The translations under genes were made by a program, and so were the position numbers. Of a DNA stretch of 64,000 nucleotides, positions 25,015-35,404 are shown one piece after another; position 1 is the first letter of the stretch, and every line of letters starts with the position of its first letter. This stretch comes from Sipunculus nudus (taxonomy: Eukaryota; Annelida; Sipuncula; Golfingiida; Sipunculidae). The notes beneath the pieces are model-generated. The model was given only the letters and a program-made list of their open reading frames with translations, did not search any database and was not told where the DNA came from. The stretch is taken from positions 74,254,643-74,318,642 of the forward strand of contig CM049307.1 in assembly GCA_026874595.1 (NCBI GenBank). Reading direction: 5' to 3'.

Positions 25015-26610
25015 TAAATAACAATAATTACAATAATAATTTATTATTTATATTGCGCTCATACCAGGTACACCTGCTCATAACGTTACTGTTGTACTCT
25101 AATAGATAATGATAGACTAAATATCACAAGTTAAAATACTAAATAACATGTATATACCAAGTTACCACTGTGAAACAAGTTAAGAAGTTGATGCTTAAAA
25201 GCTAAGGAATATCCAGCTACAATTGACAAGTTAACTTTAACAGAATGCTACTCTAAAAGGTTAGTTTAAGGTCTTTTTAAATGTTGAGATGTTGCTAGCG
25301 GAATGAATATCTTCAGGAATAGAATTCCATAGTTTTGGAGTAGCAACTGCAAAAGCCCGATCACCACAGGTCACCAGCCTTGATCGTGGCATAAATTATC
25401 TTGTGGCAGATGATGATCTAATTGATCGTACAGGCGTTTTTATATTAAACAGTTCAGACAGATAACGTGGAGTCAAACCATGCAATGACTTATAAGTGAG
25501 CAGCAAAAGCTTAAACATTGCTCTATACTACCAATGTAGCCTAACAAGTACAGGTGTAGTGTGTTCATACTTCTTCATCTCAAGTACAAGCCTAGCAGCA
25601 ACGTTCTGGACACGCTGAAGTTTTTGAATATGAATAGCAAGTAACCCATGAGGTAGGCTGTTACAGTATTCTATCCTTGACAATTTGTATGCGTGAACTA
25701 TAGCCTCTGTGGCGCTATTAGTAAGGTATTTTCGAATATCATAAATGTTCATCAATTGGAAGAAGGCTGATCGACAAATACTGCTGATATGAGGTGTCAT
25801 ATTCGTGTTGTTATAAAATATTACACGCAAGTTCTTGGCGGTAATAGCATGATTTACTGCAGTTTCCCCAATTTGAGTTTAGTAAGTCGCTGTTTAGTTC
25901 GAATGACAAAAAATTCAGTTTCATCATCATTGAATTTAATTTGCCGATCAAACAGAACAAAGGATTTGAACTGAAGATAAAGCTGCGTATCATCAGCATA
26001 TAGAGGCATTTATGTTTACGAATGATCCCACCAATAGGATATGTATAGAGTGTAAATAGAATCGGGCCCAACATACTCCCCTTTGGCACCACATTAATCA
26101 AAGGTTTGGGTTGTGAGTTTGTTCCTAGAACGGTAACACGTTGTGATCGACCTGTTAGATAGGTACGATACCAATTTTATACGGATCCACAAATTCCGAA
26201 GCTCTTTGACAGTCGATTAAGCATAATCTGATGATCAATTGTATCGAACGCTAATGAGAGATCAAAAAGCAGGAAAAGGACAAGCTGTAGGTTATCCATG
26301 CTGGTTAATATGTCATTTTGTACTCTCAGCAGCGCTGTTTCAGTGCTATGAAATGTTTTGTGTGCTGACTTATATTCTGTGCAGAGTTTATTTGCAGCTA
26401 GATACTCAAGGAGCTGTTTACCCACCACCTTCTCAATGAGTTTCGATACAAAGGCAAGGTTGGATACAGGTCAGAAATTTTTGCATGAAATTGTCCGGAA
26501 ATCAACCATTTATTTGCCAAGGATGAATTCACAATTTTGCAGATTGAAGGCAGCGGCACGTCTAGACATTCTTTCAAAATACAGGTAGGAATTGGATCAA
26601 TCAAACAAGA
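24976..26610 (-). pseudogene. 5'-truncated CR1/L2-like LINE (reverse transcriptase)
   Basis: Minus-strand remnant of a non-LTR retrotransposon. Reading 5' to 3' on that strand: an RT fragment with DPIPTCILKECLD (near 26590), GKQLLEYLA, AFDTIDHQIML, the motif PKGSMLGPILFTLY, the catalytic YADDTQLYLQF (YADD codons at 25989-26000), and the C-terminal SRIEYCNSLPHGL and RVQNVAARLV blocks (25530-25700). A conserved tail reading GDRAFAVATPKLWNSIP follows near 25350, then a 3' end in (TTA)n at about 24979-25045. At least two frameshifts, one just before YADD, and scattered stops separate these pieces. The 5' end, including any endonuclease, is absent, so this is a dead truncated copy. Confidence 0.9.
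24979..25045. repeat. (AAT)n tract, LINE 3' tail
   Basis: AAT repeats with interruptions at the 3' terminus of the minus-strand LINE, as expected for CR1/L2-type elements that end in short tandem repeats. Confidence 0.85.
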
Positions 26611-27624
26611 TTTAGTGGGTGACTGTTAAATGAGTTTTTCACTATCAGAATCTGGAATGTGTAGAAAAGATATATATATATTGTTCACATCATATACATT
26701 TATATAATTTAAGTTTTGAATTTGTAGATTTAAAATATTGAATATATAAATATACGACATACTGGTGCTGCTATTATGAAGTGTCTGCTGAAGCTTTATT
26801 TCTGTTTTTGCTCGGTATCAGCAACTCGTTATCAAAGTTTTTTGGACTGTTTTTAAATAGCCAAATATTTTCTAACAAGGTGTTTAAATATTCCGTTTCA
26901 GATTTATTGCCTTTTATAAGCCAAGGAAATTTACGACGATTCATTTCTTGATTTTTTTTCACCATAATTGTCTGAAAGGCTGATTTTTTTAAACTTCACA
27001 GTCAAATACACATCAGAGTGACAATCTAACACGGCGTGAAACCATTTATTATAAAAATGTGAAGTTATTTTTACGACCTGTCATGGCGTGTTTCTGTGAT
27101 CTGACATGTGCAACGACCTCGATCATGAACAGTCAACTTTATTTTTGCCAATTAATATTTTTATAGTGTTAACACGATAGCGTCCAATGTGTTTGTTTTT
27201 ATTTTTGATCAATGGCGATGACTGCATGCATTAAGCTACAAAATGTTGTTAAACTGACATTAAAGTAACTGCATCACTGTTGTTAATTTGGTTTGTCTCA
27301 TTCCCGAAATCCCCTGAAAATTTAATGAGACTCCTTTCATGATTTTGTCAGTTATGTTGTGAACAAACACTAGTGTGAGTGGAGGCAAGGATATCCACAA
27401 AGCATGGAAATGGAGTCTTGAAACGGTGTATATTGGTTATGAGAATGTTTATAATAATTGTATAACTTGTATAAATTGTACAACTAATTGTATTATTAAT
27501 TGTGTTTTGTAACAAATATGCGACGTACATATATATCTTTAGTATATATTTGTATCAAGCTTTAACTGATATTACTCAATCGATGTTGAAAATCATTTCT
27601 AATGGAATTAGGCTTTCAAAAACA
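26611..27624. other. AT-rich non-coding stretch
   Basis: Lies between the LINE and the LTR retrotransposon. No gene recognised. Confidence 0.4.
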
Positions 27625-27640
27625 TATATATATATATATA

Positions 27641-28439
27641 CCTATTGTTTGTAGCGGTCTTATAGATGATTGTTTTATTGTGCACACGGATGTTCTATGT
27701 GTTGTTGGCATTTTGTTTGTGTGCCACGCGTAGCTCGTGTTATAACGGCCTCGCCTGGCCGGATGTTGCAGACTCGGTTTAATTCACATTTGTTGAACCC
27801 TAGATTCAAAGCGTTCTTTGTTCTAGTATGTTCTTTTAACGTGTGTACTGCGTTAGATTCTTTAGATTGTTCGAGAAGTAGAAAATTCTCGGCTTGGGGC
27901 GAGAGGTTATAAATAGGGAGCTGCGTTTTAGAGCCGAGAGAATATTCCTGCGGACACAGAAGCGTGTATGTCAGTTTGTGGGACCTATTCCGATAAGTGC
28001 GGCAATTATAGATTTTCTTCTGGCTTTGTGACGAATCTTATTTGGTCTTCAGTTTACTTTCGGGATTGTTACAACAGCTTTACATTGGACTGTTATTCTC
28101 CGAGAGAATACATTTTTAAGGACTTGTCGCTGTGACGGTGGTGGTATCCGGATACTGTGCACTTTTTTTTTTTTTTTTTTTTTTTTTGCTGTGTGATTGT
28201 ATTGATTTGCTGTTATACTGCTGTTATGCTGTGTCATTGTATTGATTTGGTGTATTGTAGTGTATGGGTTGTTTTAAGAATAAGTTATGGTCATTTACTA
28301 ACAAAGAGCCACTGACTTCTTTATTCGTTGTCCTAGACATCTCACGCTGCCTAGTGTTAGAGAATCTGATTTTTTTTCTCGTTTACAAAATTTATGTTCA
28401 TCACGCATACGTGATTTGTTGATGTTAGGTTCCGTGACA
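27641..28439 (+). mobile_element. 5' LTR of the Gmr1-like element
   Basis: Begins abruptly after (TA)n at 27625-27640, missing the terminal TGTTACAGGTGTCC found in the 3' LTR. It contains a tRNA-like block (27731-27790), a TATA box (TATAAATAGG at 27908), a poly-T run at about 28165-28187, and AATAAG where the 3' LTR has AATAAA. It ends GGTTCCGTGACA. Confidence 0.9.
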
Positions 28440-28445
28440 TAAAAT

Positions 28446-28463
28446 TGAGGGCTCGTCCGGGAG
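28446..28463 (+). other. Primer-binding site (tRNA-Pro type)
   Basis: TGAGGGCTCGTCCGGGAG lies 6 bp after the 5' LTR. It differs at two positions from the standard proline-tRNA primer site of many retroelements (TGGGGGCTCGTCCGGGAT). Minus-strand DNA synthesis would start here. Confidence 0.85.
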
Positions 28464-28606
28464 GCTTAATAGTTTTGAAAATTTATCAGGCCTTGACCTG
28501 CACACATTGTTTTATCATACATTGTTTACAAGATTACATATTGTTTACAGTACATTGTTTACAGGATTTATCTCAGTGTTTTTTGTTATTGTTTTAACAT
28601 CTTAAC

Positions 28607-30045
28607 ATGGCAGATTTCAAACCTGAGACATTTGTTGACGATCCCGACCAGTGATGAACTTGAACAGTTGACAAAGGAACCGTTGTTGCGTTTGGGACAA
28701 CACTTAGGGCTAAGTAAAGCTTTGAGAAAGCCTGATATCATTGCTAAACTCATGCAGGATCTAGTGTCTAAAGGTTTAATAGAAACATAAAAAAATGACA
28801 GCCTTGCCATGCAATTAGAATTTAAAAAGTTGGAAATGCAACATGAGCTAGCATTAAAAGAGAGGAAAGAGAGGAAAGAAGGTTAGAAAGAGAAAGACTA
28901 TAAAAAGAAATAGAAAGAGACAGATTAGAAATAGAAGAAGAAATGGAGTTAAAACGACTGGAGTTGGAAAGACTTAAACTAGAACATACTCTAAGTGCTG
29001 CCCCAACTCACAGTTTTGAACAGTTACTAAACACATTAGACTTGTCCCACCTTTTCAAGAAAAAGAAGATAATAAATATTTCTTACACTTTGAGAAGGTA
29101 GCTGAAAATTTAAAATGGCCCAAGGAAAATTTGAATATGCTGTTATAAAGTGTGTTTACTGGCAAGGCCAGAGAAATTTATACAGAGCTTTCAGTAGAAG
29201 CTGCTGTTGACTATAACCTGTTAAAACGGTTAATCCTGAAAGGTTATGAGTTAGTTCCAGAGGCTTACCGCCAGAAATTCAGAAATTGGGAAAAGCGCAA
29301 AGAACAGACCTACGTCGAATTTGCTAGGACAAAAGAGCAGTTGTTTGATCGCTGGTGTAGTTCTAAAAATGTAATGAAAGATTAAGACAATTTGCGCCAG
29401 TTGATTTTGCTTGAAGAATTTAAGCGCTGCATTAACGCAGATCTTAAAACTTTTCTTGATGAGAAAAGTCGACAAACACTTGACATTGCTGCTCAATTAG
29501 CTGATGATTATTCATTTAGACACAAAATGTCCTTTACTAGCAAGTCAAACCAGTCATTCACAAACAAGAATGTAAATCAGTATGGTCAAAAGAAGTTTAA
29601 AGCGCAGTCATCCAGTACTAGTAGTCCTGATAGTTCAACAAAGTCCATTGCTACACCTCAGTCCATGTCCACTGTGTCTAAGTCCAACAAAGACCAGTCA
29701 TTTTCGAAGAAAATCTGTAATTACTGCAAGAAAGAAGGTCATCTAATATCTGACTGCTGGAAACTTGCGAATAAACCAAATAACAAACCTTCTGGTTTTG
29801 TTTCAAAAGCTATGCATAGCATAGTACAAGAGCCAGGCTCTTTTCATGTAAGTAAGGGGTACAACTCCGTTATTAGCTCTAATAAAGAGTTCGATGCCAT
29901 AAAGGCCCAAGTGCCGTCTGAACCCAAAGAAGAATCCGTAGCATGCGGGGTAAAAACCTCAGTTGATTCCTACGAGGAATTTGATAAGGCTAGGTCCTTT
30001 CAAGACTCCTGTGTGGAGTATTCTTTAAATAAAGTCCTTTTATGA
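28607..30045 (+). pseudogene. gag: gag (capsid/nucleocapsid) of the Gmr1-like element, broken
   Basis: Encodes the structural protein that packages the element's RNA. The ATG at 28607 opens MADFKPETF; a frameshift near 28652 moves into a leucine-rich helical segment, then a lysine/glutamate-rich coiled-coil region (28800-29000). A SCAN-like capsid segment follows (AYELVPEAYRQKF at about 29247; LILLEEFKRC near 29402). A CCHC zinc knuckle sits at 29716-29757 (C-x2-C-x4-H-x4-C). In-frame stops at 29146 (TAA) and 29383 (TAA) interrupt the same frame on both sides. The 3' part is an acidic, serine-rich linker without clear homology. Confidence 0.88.
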
Positions 30046-31690
30046 CTCTTGTTTTAAGAGTCTTGAGTATTTCAAATGAGACCAGGTCCTCTTATGACAA
30101 ACAGAAGTTTGTTTCTGCTGAGGAAAATTCCTCTGTTGACTCCCATGAGGAGTTTGATTTTAAAAAGGATGAAGATTCCTATAAGGACTCTGAAAAAAAA
30201 GAGTTTATGACTGACACTGTCAATGTCAGTTCTTTGTTTGATGAAACTGAGGCAGTAGATTCCTCTCCTTACTCTGAAATGGAGTTATTTGAGCCATTCA
30301 TACATGATGGTCTTGTATCACTTTCAAGTGATTTTTCAGATTCTACCCCTATTAGAAATATGAGGGACACTGGTTCAGGCCAAACTCTCATGTTAGCAAA
30401 CACTTTGCCATTTTCTTATAGGTCCTTTACTGGTGCACATGCACTTGTCAATGGTGTGTTTTCAGACAAACACACTTCAGTTTCGCATCACAGTATACAT
30501 TTAAAGTCAAATTTGATTTCTGGGAATATTACTGTGGGCATAAGAACTACTTTACCCTTTAAGGGAATTCAGTTGCTACTAGGCAATGATTTTGGGGGTG
30601 ATAAAGTACAGCCGGTACCAATAGTGACAGAAAAGCCGTCACTTGGTCAGGACACTGATCCTGAAAGTCAGGAAATTCCTGGTTTGTATCCTTCATGTGC
30701 TGTAACTACATCTATGGCCAAGAAAAACACACATGAGGAGAATGGTCCAGATAATAACTCTCTGGGAGTCACTAGTGACTAGTCTAACGACTCGCCCGTA
30801 CAGGATGTAGCATTTTCAAGGTCAGAACTTATCGCGGAACTGCATAAGGACCATGAAATTTCATGTTTGTTTCCCAGGGCAGTTCCTAAATATGAACAGT
30901 CACAGAACCCAGTTTGTTTCTATGTTAAAAATGGAGTGCTTATGCGTAAATGGCGACCACCTGATGTATGTGCTGATGATGAGTGGGCCATCAAACATCA
31001 AATAGTAATGCCCAAAAGCTTTCGCAATGAAATTCTAAGCATGGCACATGAGGCTCCTTTGTCTGGCCACTTAGGTATAAATAAAACTTATCAGAAAATT
31101 AGTACACGCTTTTATTCGCCTGACCTCAGGAAAGATATTGTACAATATTGTAAATCATGCCATACATGTCAGATGGCAGGCAAGCCCAATCAGAATCCTC
31201 CTAAGACCCCACTTAGGACTATTCCTGCTTTCGAGGAACCATTCAGTACGATTATTGTTGACTGTATTGGACCACTGCCCAAAACAAAATCTGGACATGA
31301 ATACTTGCTGACAATTTTGTGCGCATCTATCAGGTTCCCTGAGGCAATACCATTGCGCAAAATTAATACCAAACGTGTTATCAAAGCTCTGACCAATTTT
31401 TTTACAACTTTTGGATTACCAAAATCCGTCCAGTCTGACCAAGGGTTTAATTTTATGTCTGGCTTATTCCAGCAAGTTATGCTTGAGCTAGGTATAAAAC
31501 AGTACAGCTCTTCGCCATACTATCCTGAAAGTCAGGGCGCCCTCGACGAGCGTTTTCACCAGACATTAAAAATAAGATTAAGATCTACTGCTATGACACA
31601 GGGAAAGACTGGGATGAAGGAATCTACCTATTACTGTTTGCTGTCAGATAATCCTTTCAGGAGTCCTTGGGTTTCAGTTCCTTTGAACTA
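30042..31690 (+). pseudogene. pol: Protease-integrase part of pol, broken
   Basis: One frame interrupted by a TAG at 30780. The N-terminal part holds a retropepsin: D-T-G-S at residues 109-112, and the hydrophobic IQLLLGNDFGG block near 176-186. After the stop comes the integrase: zinc-binding H-x6-H and C-x2-C (about 31047-31170), then the catalytic core with Asp in IIVDCIGPL (31260) and Asp in SDQGFNF (31437), and Glu in the ALDERF block (about 31548). One extra Asp codon precedes the Glu, making the spacing D-36-E instead of the usual D-35-E. The frame is lost near 31640. Confidence 0.9.
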
Positions 31691-32077
31691 GTTTTCGGAC
31701 ATTGACCGCGAACTGAACTTCCGCTGAAACTGCTTAAAGAAAAACTCTTGTGTGAAAAACCTGATTCTCTTGGTTTACTGCAGTATGTTTCAGACTTTCG
31801 CACTAAACTACACAATGCTTGTGAGATTGCAAAGTCAAATCTAAAATCTGCACAAAGTAAAATGAAAACAAAGTATGACAAGCACACCGTAAGTAGGACA
31901 TTTAAGCCTGGTGAAAAGGCCCTTTCCATACTTCCCATCCATGGCAGACTTCTACAAGCTAGGTATTTTGGTCCTTACATTGTTGACAAGAAAGTCAGTG
32001 ATTTAAATTACATACTGTTGACACCAGTTCGGCGTAAGAAGAAACAACTGTGCCTTGTTAACATGTTGAAACCATGA
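31690..32077 (+). pseudogene. Integrase C-terminal (GPY/F) module
   Basis: Continues the integrase in another frame after a frameshift near 31640, with one more stop near 31706. Contains the conserved helical segment FRTKLHNACEIAKSNL, then RTFKPGEKALSILP and the RYFGPYIV module, ending VNMLKP. This GPY/F domain is typical of Gypsy integrases and binds DNA non-specifically. Confidence 0.88.
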
Positions 32078-32122
32078 CAGAAATAGCACATCAGATGCTG
32101 TACAAAATGTTACTGCTGTCAG

Positions 32123-33097
32123 TTGTTTAAAACTGACCCAGTTAAAGTAGATACTGATTGTAAGTGTGATGTAGACATTCAGTGTGGTACAGTACCATTA
32201 AAAAACTCAGACGTGCATCTGGATGCCAAACTGTCATACCTTACCGCACAACAACAACAAGACCTCAAGAACCTGCTGTGGGATTATGAGCATTTCTTTA
32301 GTGACATTCCAACGCGAACTTATATATTGTGCCATGACGTCGATGTTGGCGAGGCAAGCGCAGTCAAGCAGCATCCTTATAGACTGAATCCAGAAAAGCA
32401 AAAGTGTCTACAGGATGAGATTCAATATTTGCTGGACAATGCTTTTATTGAACCTAGTAACAGTTACTGGAGTTCACCATGTATTCTTGTGCCAAAACCT
32501 GATAGAAGTTACCGTTTGTGCACAGATTATCGAAAACTGAACTTTGTCACCAAGACTGACACGTTCCCAATTCCGAGGATCCATAATTGTATTGAAAGAT
32601 TCGGTAGCTCTAGATGTGTACCCAAGTTTGACTTGCTAAAAGAATTCTGGCAAGATCCGCTGACAGAACGAGCGAAAGAAGTGTCCGCATTTGTGATGCG
32701 CAAGGACTGTACCAGTATAAAGTTTGGCATGAAGAACTCGCGAGCCACGTTCAAGCGCCTCATCTATATGGTTGCCAAGGACATTCAGGGCTGCGACGCA
32801 TATATTGATAACCTCATCGTGTACAGCGACACCTGGGAGAAACATCTGCAAATTCTTCGCGACCTCTTCGAAAGACTCAGTGAAGCACGTCTGACCGTCA
32901 ACTTAGTAAAATCTGAGTTTTGTCATGCACCAGTAACATTTTTGGGTCATATCGTAGGGCAGGGTCAGGTAAAACCTGTTGATGCTAAGATAAGTGCTAT
33001 TTCTGCAATTCCTAGACCAGAAAACAAAAAGCAAATAATGCGTTTTCTTGGTATGGATGGATACTACAGGAAGTTTTGTCCTGAACTTTGTAGCTGA
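32123..33097 (+). pseudogene. Reverse transcriptase domain, catalytically altered
   Basis: A 324-codon open stretch carrying the Gypsy RT motifs in order: WSSPCILVPKPDRSYRLCTD (about 32469), the first catalytic Asp in KFDL (residue 170), NSRATFKRLI (205-214), the YIDN box at 227-230 and FLGH at 273-276. The second Asp of the YxDD catalytic box is Asn (codon AAC), which should abolish polymerase activity. The RT lies 3' of the integrase, as in Gmr1-type elements. The frame breaks at 33097. Confidence 0.93.
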
Positions 33098-33590
33098 ACC
33101 TTTGACTAATTTGTTACAAACAAAAGTTTGCATGGAATGTTCAGTGTGAAAATGCATTTCAGAATTTGAAAGCAATTCTTCAAAATCCACCAGTTTTGGT
33201 AGCTCCAGACTTTTCTGTACCTTTTAAGTTAGCTGTAGATGCTAGTGATACTGCTGCTGGTGTTGTGTTGTTGCAAGAAGGCAATGTTGGCATAGATCAT
33301 CCAATTTGTTATTTCTCAAGAAAAGTTTAATGCAAACCAGAAAAACTACTCCACTATTGAAAAGGAATGTTTGGCTTTGATTTTTGCATTGCAAAATTTT
33401 GAAGTTTATGTTAGTTCATCAGTCAAGCCTATTATTTTCTTCAGTGATCACACTCCTCTCACGTTCATGAACAAGTTGAAGCGTAAAAATCAAAGATTGT
33501 TGAGATTGAGTTTGTTCTTACAAGATTACAACCTTGAAATCTAACACATTAAAGGGAAAGACAACGTACTTGCTGATTGCTTATCGAGAT
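33098..33590 (+). pseudogene. RNase H domain, frameshifted
   Basis: RNase H pieces in shifting frames: VAPDFSVPFKLAVDASDTAA (around 33200-33255), VLLQEG, ICYFSRKV, and the C-terminal VLADCLSR block (about 33568). Several stops and frameshifts show it is non-functional. This domain would remove the RNA strand during reverse transcription. Confidence 0.85.
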
Positions 33591-33715
33591 GTTTATTAAA
33601 TGTTGTAACGAGATGTTTATGTAATGTTGTAAATAAGATGGTTTGAAAAGTTGTAATAAATTAGTGATTGTGATCGCAAAAAAGAAAGTTTTGAGAAAAC
33701 TTTCTTTTTTCTTAC

Positions 33716-33726
33716 AGGAGGGGGAG
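33716..33726 (+). other. Polypurine tract
   Basis: AGGAGGGGGAG immediately precedes the TGTTAC start of the 3' LTR and would prime plus-strand synthesis. The junction GGGGGAGTGTTAC (13 bp) is identical in the TRIM at 35674-35686. Confidence 0.85.
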
Positions 33727-34550
33727 TGTTACAGGTGTCCTTTTTATTGTGTGCAGCGGTTTTAAAGATGATTGTTTTATTGTGCACACGGATGTTCCAT
33801 GTGTTGTTGGCATTTTGTTTGTGGGCCACGCGTAGCTCGTGTTGTAGCGGCCTCGCCTGGCCGGATGTTGCAGGCTCGGTTTAATCCACATTGGTTGAAC
33901 CCTAGATACACAGCGTTCTTTGTTCTAGTATGTTCTTTGAACGTGTGTACTGTTTTAGATTCTTTAGATTGTTCGGGAAGTGGAAAATTCTCGGCTTGGG
34001 GCGAGAGGTAATGATAAGGGGGCTGTGTTTTAGAGCCGAGAGAGAGGTGAGAGAATATTCCTGCGGACAAAGAAGCGTGTATGTCAGTTTGTGGGACCTA
34101 TTCCGATAAGTGCGGCAATTATAGATTTTCCTCAGATTTTCTTCTGGCTTTGTGACGAATCTTATTTGGTCTTCAGTTTACTTTCGGGATTGTTTCAAGA
34201 GCTATACATTGGACTGTTATTTTCCGAGAGAATACATTTTTAAGGACTTGTCGCTGTGACGGTGGTGGTGTCCGGGTACTGTGTACTTTGTTTTTTTTTT
34301 TTTTACTGTGTGATTGTATTGATTTGCTGTTATACTGCTGTTATACTGTGTCATTGTATTGATTTGGTGTATTGTAGTGTTGGTATTGTTGTAAGAATAA
34401 ATTATGGTTATTTGTTAACAAAAAGCCACTGACTTCTTTATTCGTTCCCCTAGACATTTCACGCTGTTACAGAATATGATTTTTTTTTTCTCCATTACAA
34501 ATTTATGTTCATCACGCATACGTGATCTGTTGATATTAGGTTCCGTGACA
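33727..34550 (+). mobile_element. 3' LTR of the Gmr1-like element
   Basis: 824 bp from TGTTACAGG to GGTTCCGTGACA. A tRNA-like block occupies 33829-33890. The TATA region is degraded here (GGTAATGATAAGGGG near 34006). The polyadenylation signal AATAAA is at 34396-34401. It is followed directly by CTATATATAATA. Confidence 0.92.
33829..33890 (+). other. tRNA-like segment inside the Gmr1-like LTR
   Basis: TAGCTCGTGTTG (33833-33844) resembles a tRNA A box and GGTTTAATCC (33878-33887) a B box. The starts are 45 bp apart, close to tRNA spacing. Between them CCTCGCCTGGCC resembles the anticodon arm of a tRNA. The block is conserved in the LTRs at 27731, 54907 and 8075. Whether it promotes Pol III transcription is inference. 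Confidence 0.6.
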
Positions 34551-34605
34551 CTATATATAATACACTAGTGATATTCTAATTCTCTTGGTTTACGTTTGGT
34601 CTTTT

Positions 34606-34755
34606 CTTCTTTTTTAAGATAGGTCCACGGCCTGTTGGTGGCACTGTCTATTGAAGATATCTATAGCAATAAGATTGATATGTAACAATGTTAAGACACC
34701 TAGATTTCAGGCTCCGTGTGCTCGGCCTTAGAAATGACCACGAAGCCATAAGGCC
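34606..34755 (-). repeat. tRNA-derived SINE family A, internally deleted
   Basis: Shares GGCCTGTTGGTGGCACTG plus TCTATTGAA (34629-34655) with the copy at 3131-3420, and a degraded head around 34705-34745 reading, on the plus strand, TTTCAGGCTCCG then GGCCTTAGAAATGACCACGA. It is about half the length of the first copy, so the body is deleted. Confidence 0.65.
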
Positions 34756-35168
34756 ATACAAAAAAATAACTATTCTACAGATTCGCGACTCTCATTATTG
34801 CTGATTAATTTTATTTGGCAAATTAATACTAATCGACTTAACTATCTGTTACACATTTACACTTTTTCAATATTTGGAGCAAAAATTTAGTGTTTGCTTG
34901 GCATACTTGCAAAATTCTACGTACTTTTTCTCGACTGATAAAGAAATAAAATTGGAACCATATATTTTGTTGCGAGAGTGATTAGAACAATAATTTTTTG
35001 AGTAACCTATCCTGTCGTTACGACATGTGAGCGAATCTCTGAGGTTCTATCAAGATTTAACCATTACAAACCGAAGGAATGGAACCTTCCGCACAAAAGG
35101 ACCTTCTTTTTGGAAGTCCAACATCTTGTACGTTCAGTTAAGCCTCCGTTTCACCGGGTTTAAATGGG
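34756..35168. other. AT-rich non-coding stretch
   Basis: Nothing recognised. Confidence 0.4.
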
Positions 35169-35202
35169 CCTAAACACAGTTAACATTTTTAACTGTGTTA
35201 GG
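35169..35202. repeat. Strong hairpin
   Basis: CCTAAACACAGTTAA and TTAACTGTGTTAGG are near-perfect inverted arms (one-base bulge) around a 5-base loop. It lies about 10 bp upstream of a SINE family B 3' segment. Confidence 0.75.
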
Positions 35203-35212
35203 TCTTAAAAAA

Positions 35213-35290
35213 GTGTATTCACTGCCGGTGGGAACCGACTTTTCCGTGTATATCAGTTCCATCCCAATACAATGAACCAGCATGGCTATT
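35213..35290 (+). repeat. SINE family B, 3' part
   Basis: GAACCGACTTTTCCGTGTAT followed by CAGTTCCATC and AATGAACCAGCATGGCTATT matches the reverse complement of 47272-47345. The tRNA-like head is missing or unrecognisable. A (CT)n then (TA)n tract follows. Confidence 0.7.
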
Positions 35291-35300
35291 CATACATTTC

Positions 35301-35309
35301 TCTCTCTCC

Positions 35310-35397
<88 letters not shown>

Positions 35398-35398
35398 T
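35301..35398. repeat. (CT)n-(TA)n compound microsatellite
   Basis: A CT run of about 45 bp passes directly into a TA run. The TRIM element begins 7 bp further on. Confidence 0.9.
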
Positions 35399-35404
35399 GT
35401 ATAT

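Larger units (their letters stand above)
27641..34550 (+). mobile_element. Gmr1-like Ty3/Gypsy LTR retrotransposon (full-length, decayed)
   Basis: A 6.9-kb element flanked by similar LTRs (27641-28439 and 33727-34550), with a primer-binding site at 28446, a polypurine tract at 33716-33726 and domains in the order gag, protease, integrase, reverse transcriptase, RNase H. Integrase before RT is the Copia-like order that characterises the Gmr1 group within Gypsy (established knowledge). The gag resembles the Gmr1-type gag related to SCAN domains. The LTRs differ by indels (an 11-bp loss and a longer poly-T in the 5' LTR), and the first bases of the 5' LTR are replaced by (TA)n. Many stops and frameshifts mean it cannot act autonomously. 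Confidence 0.93.
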
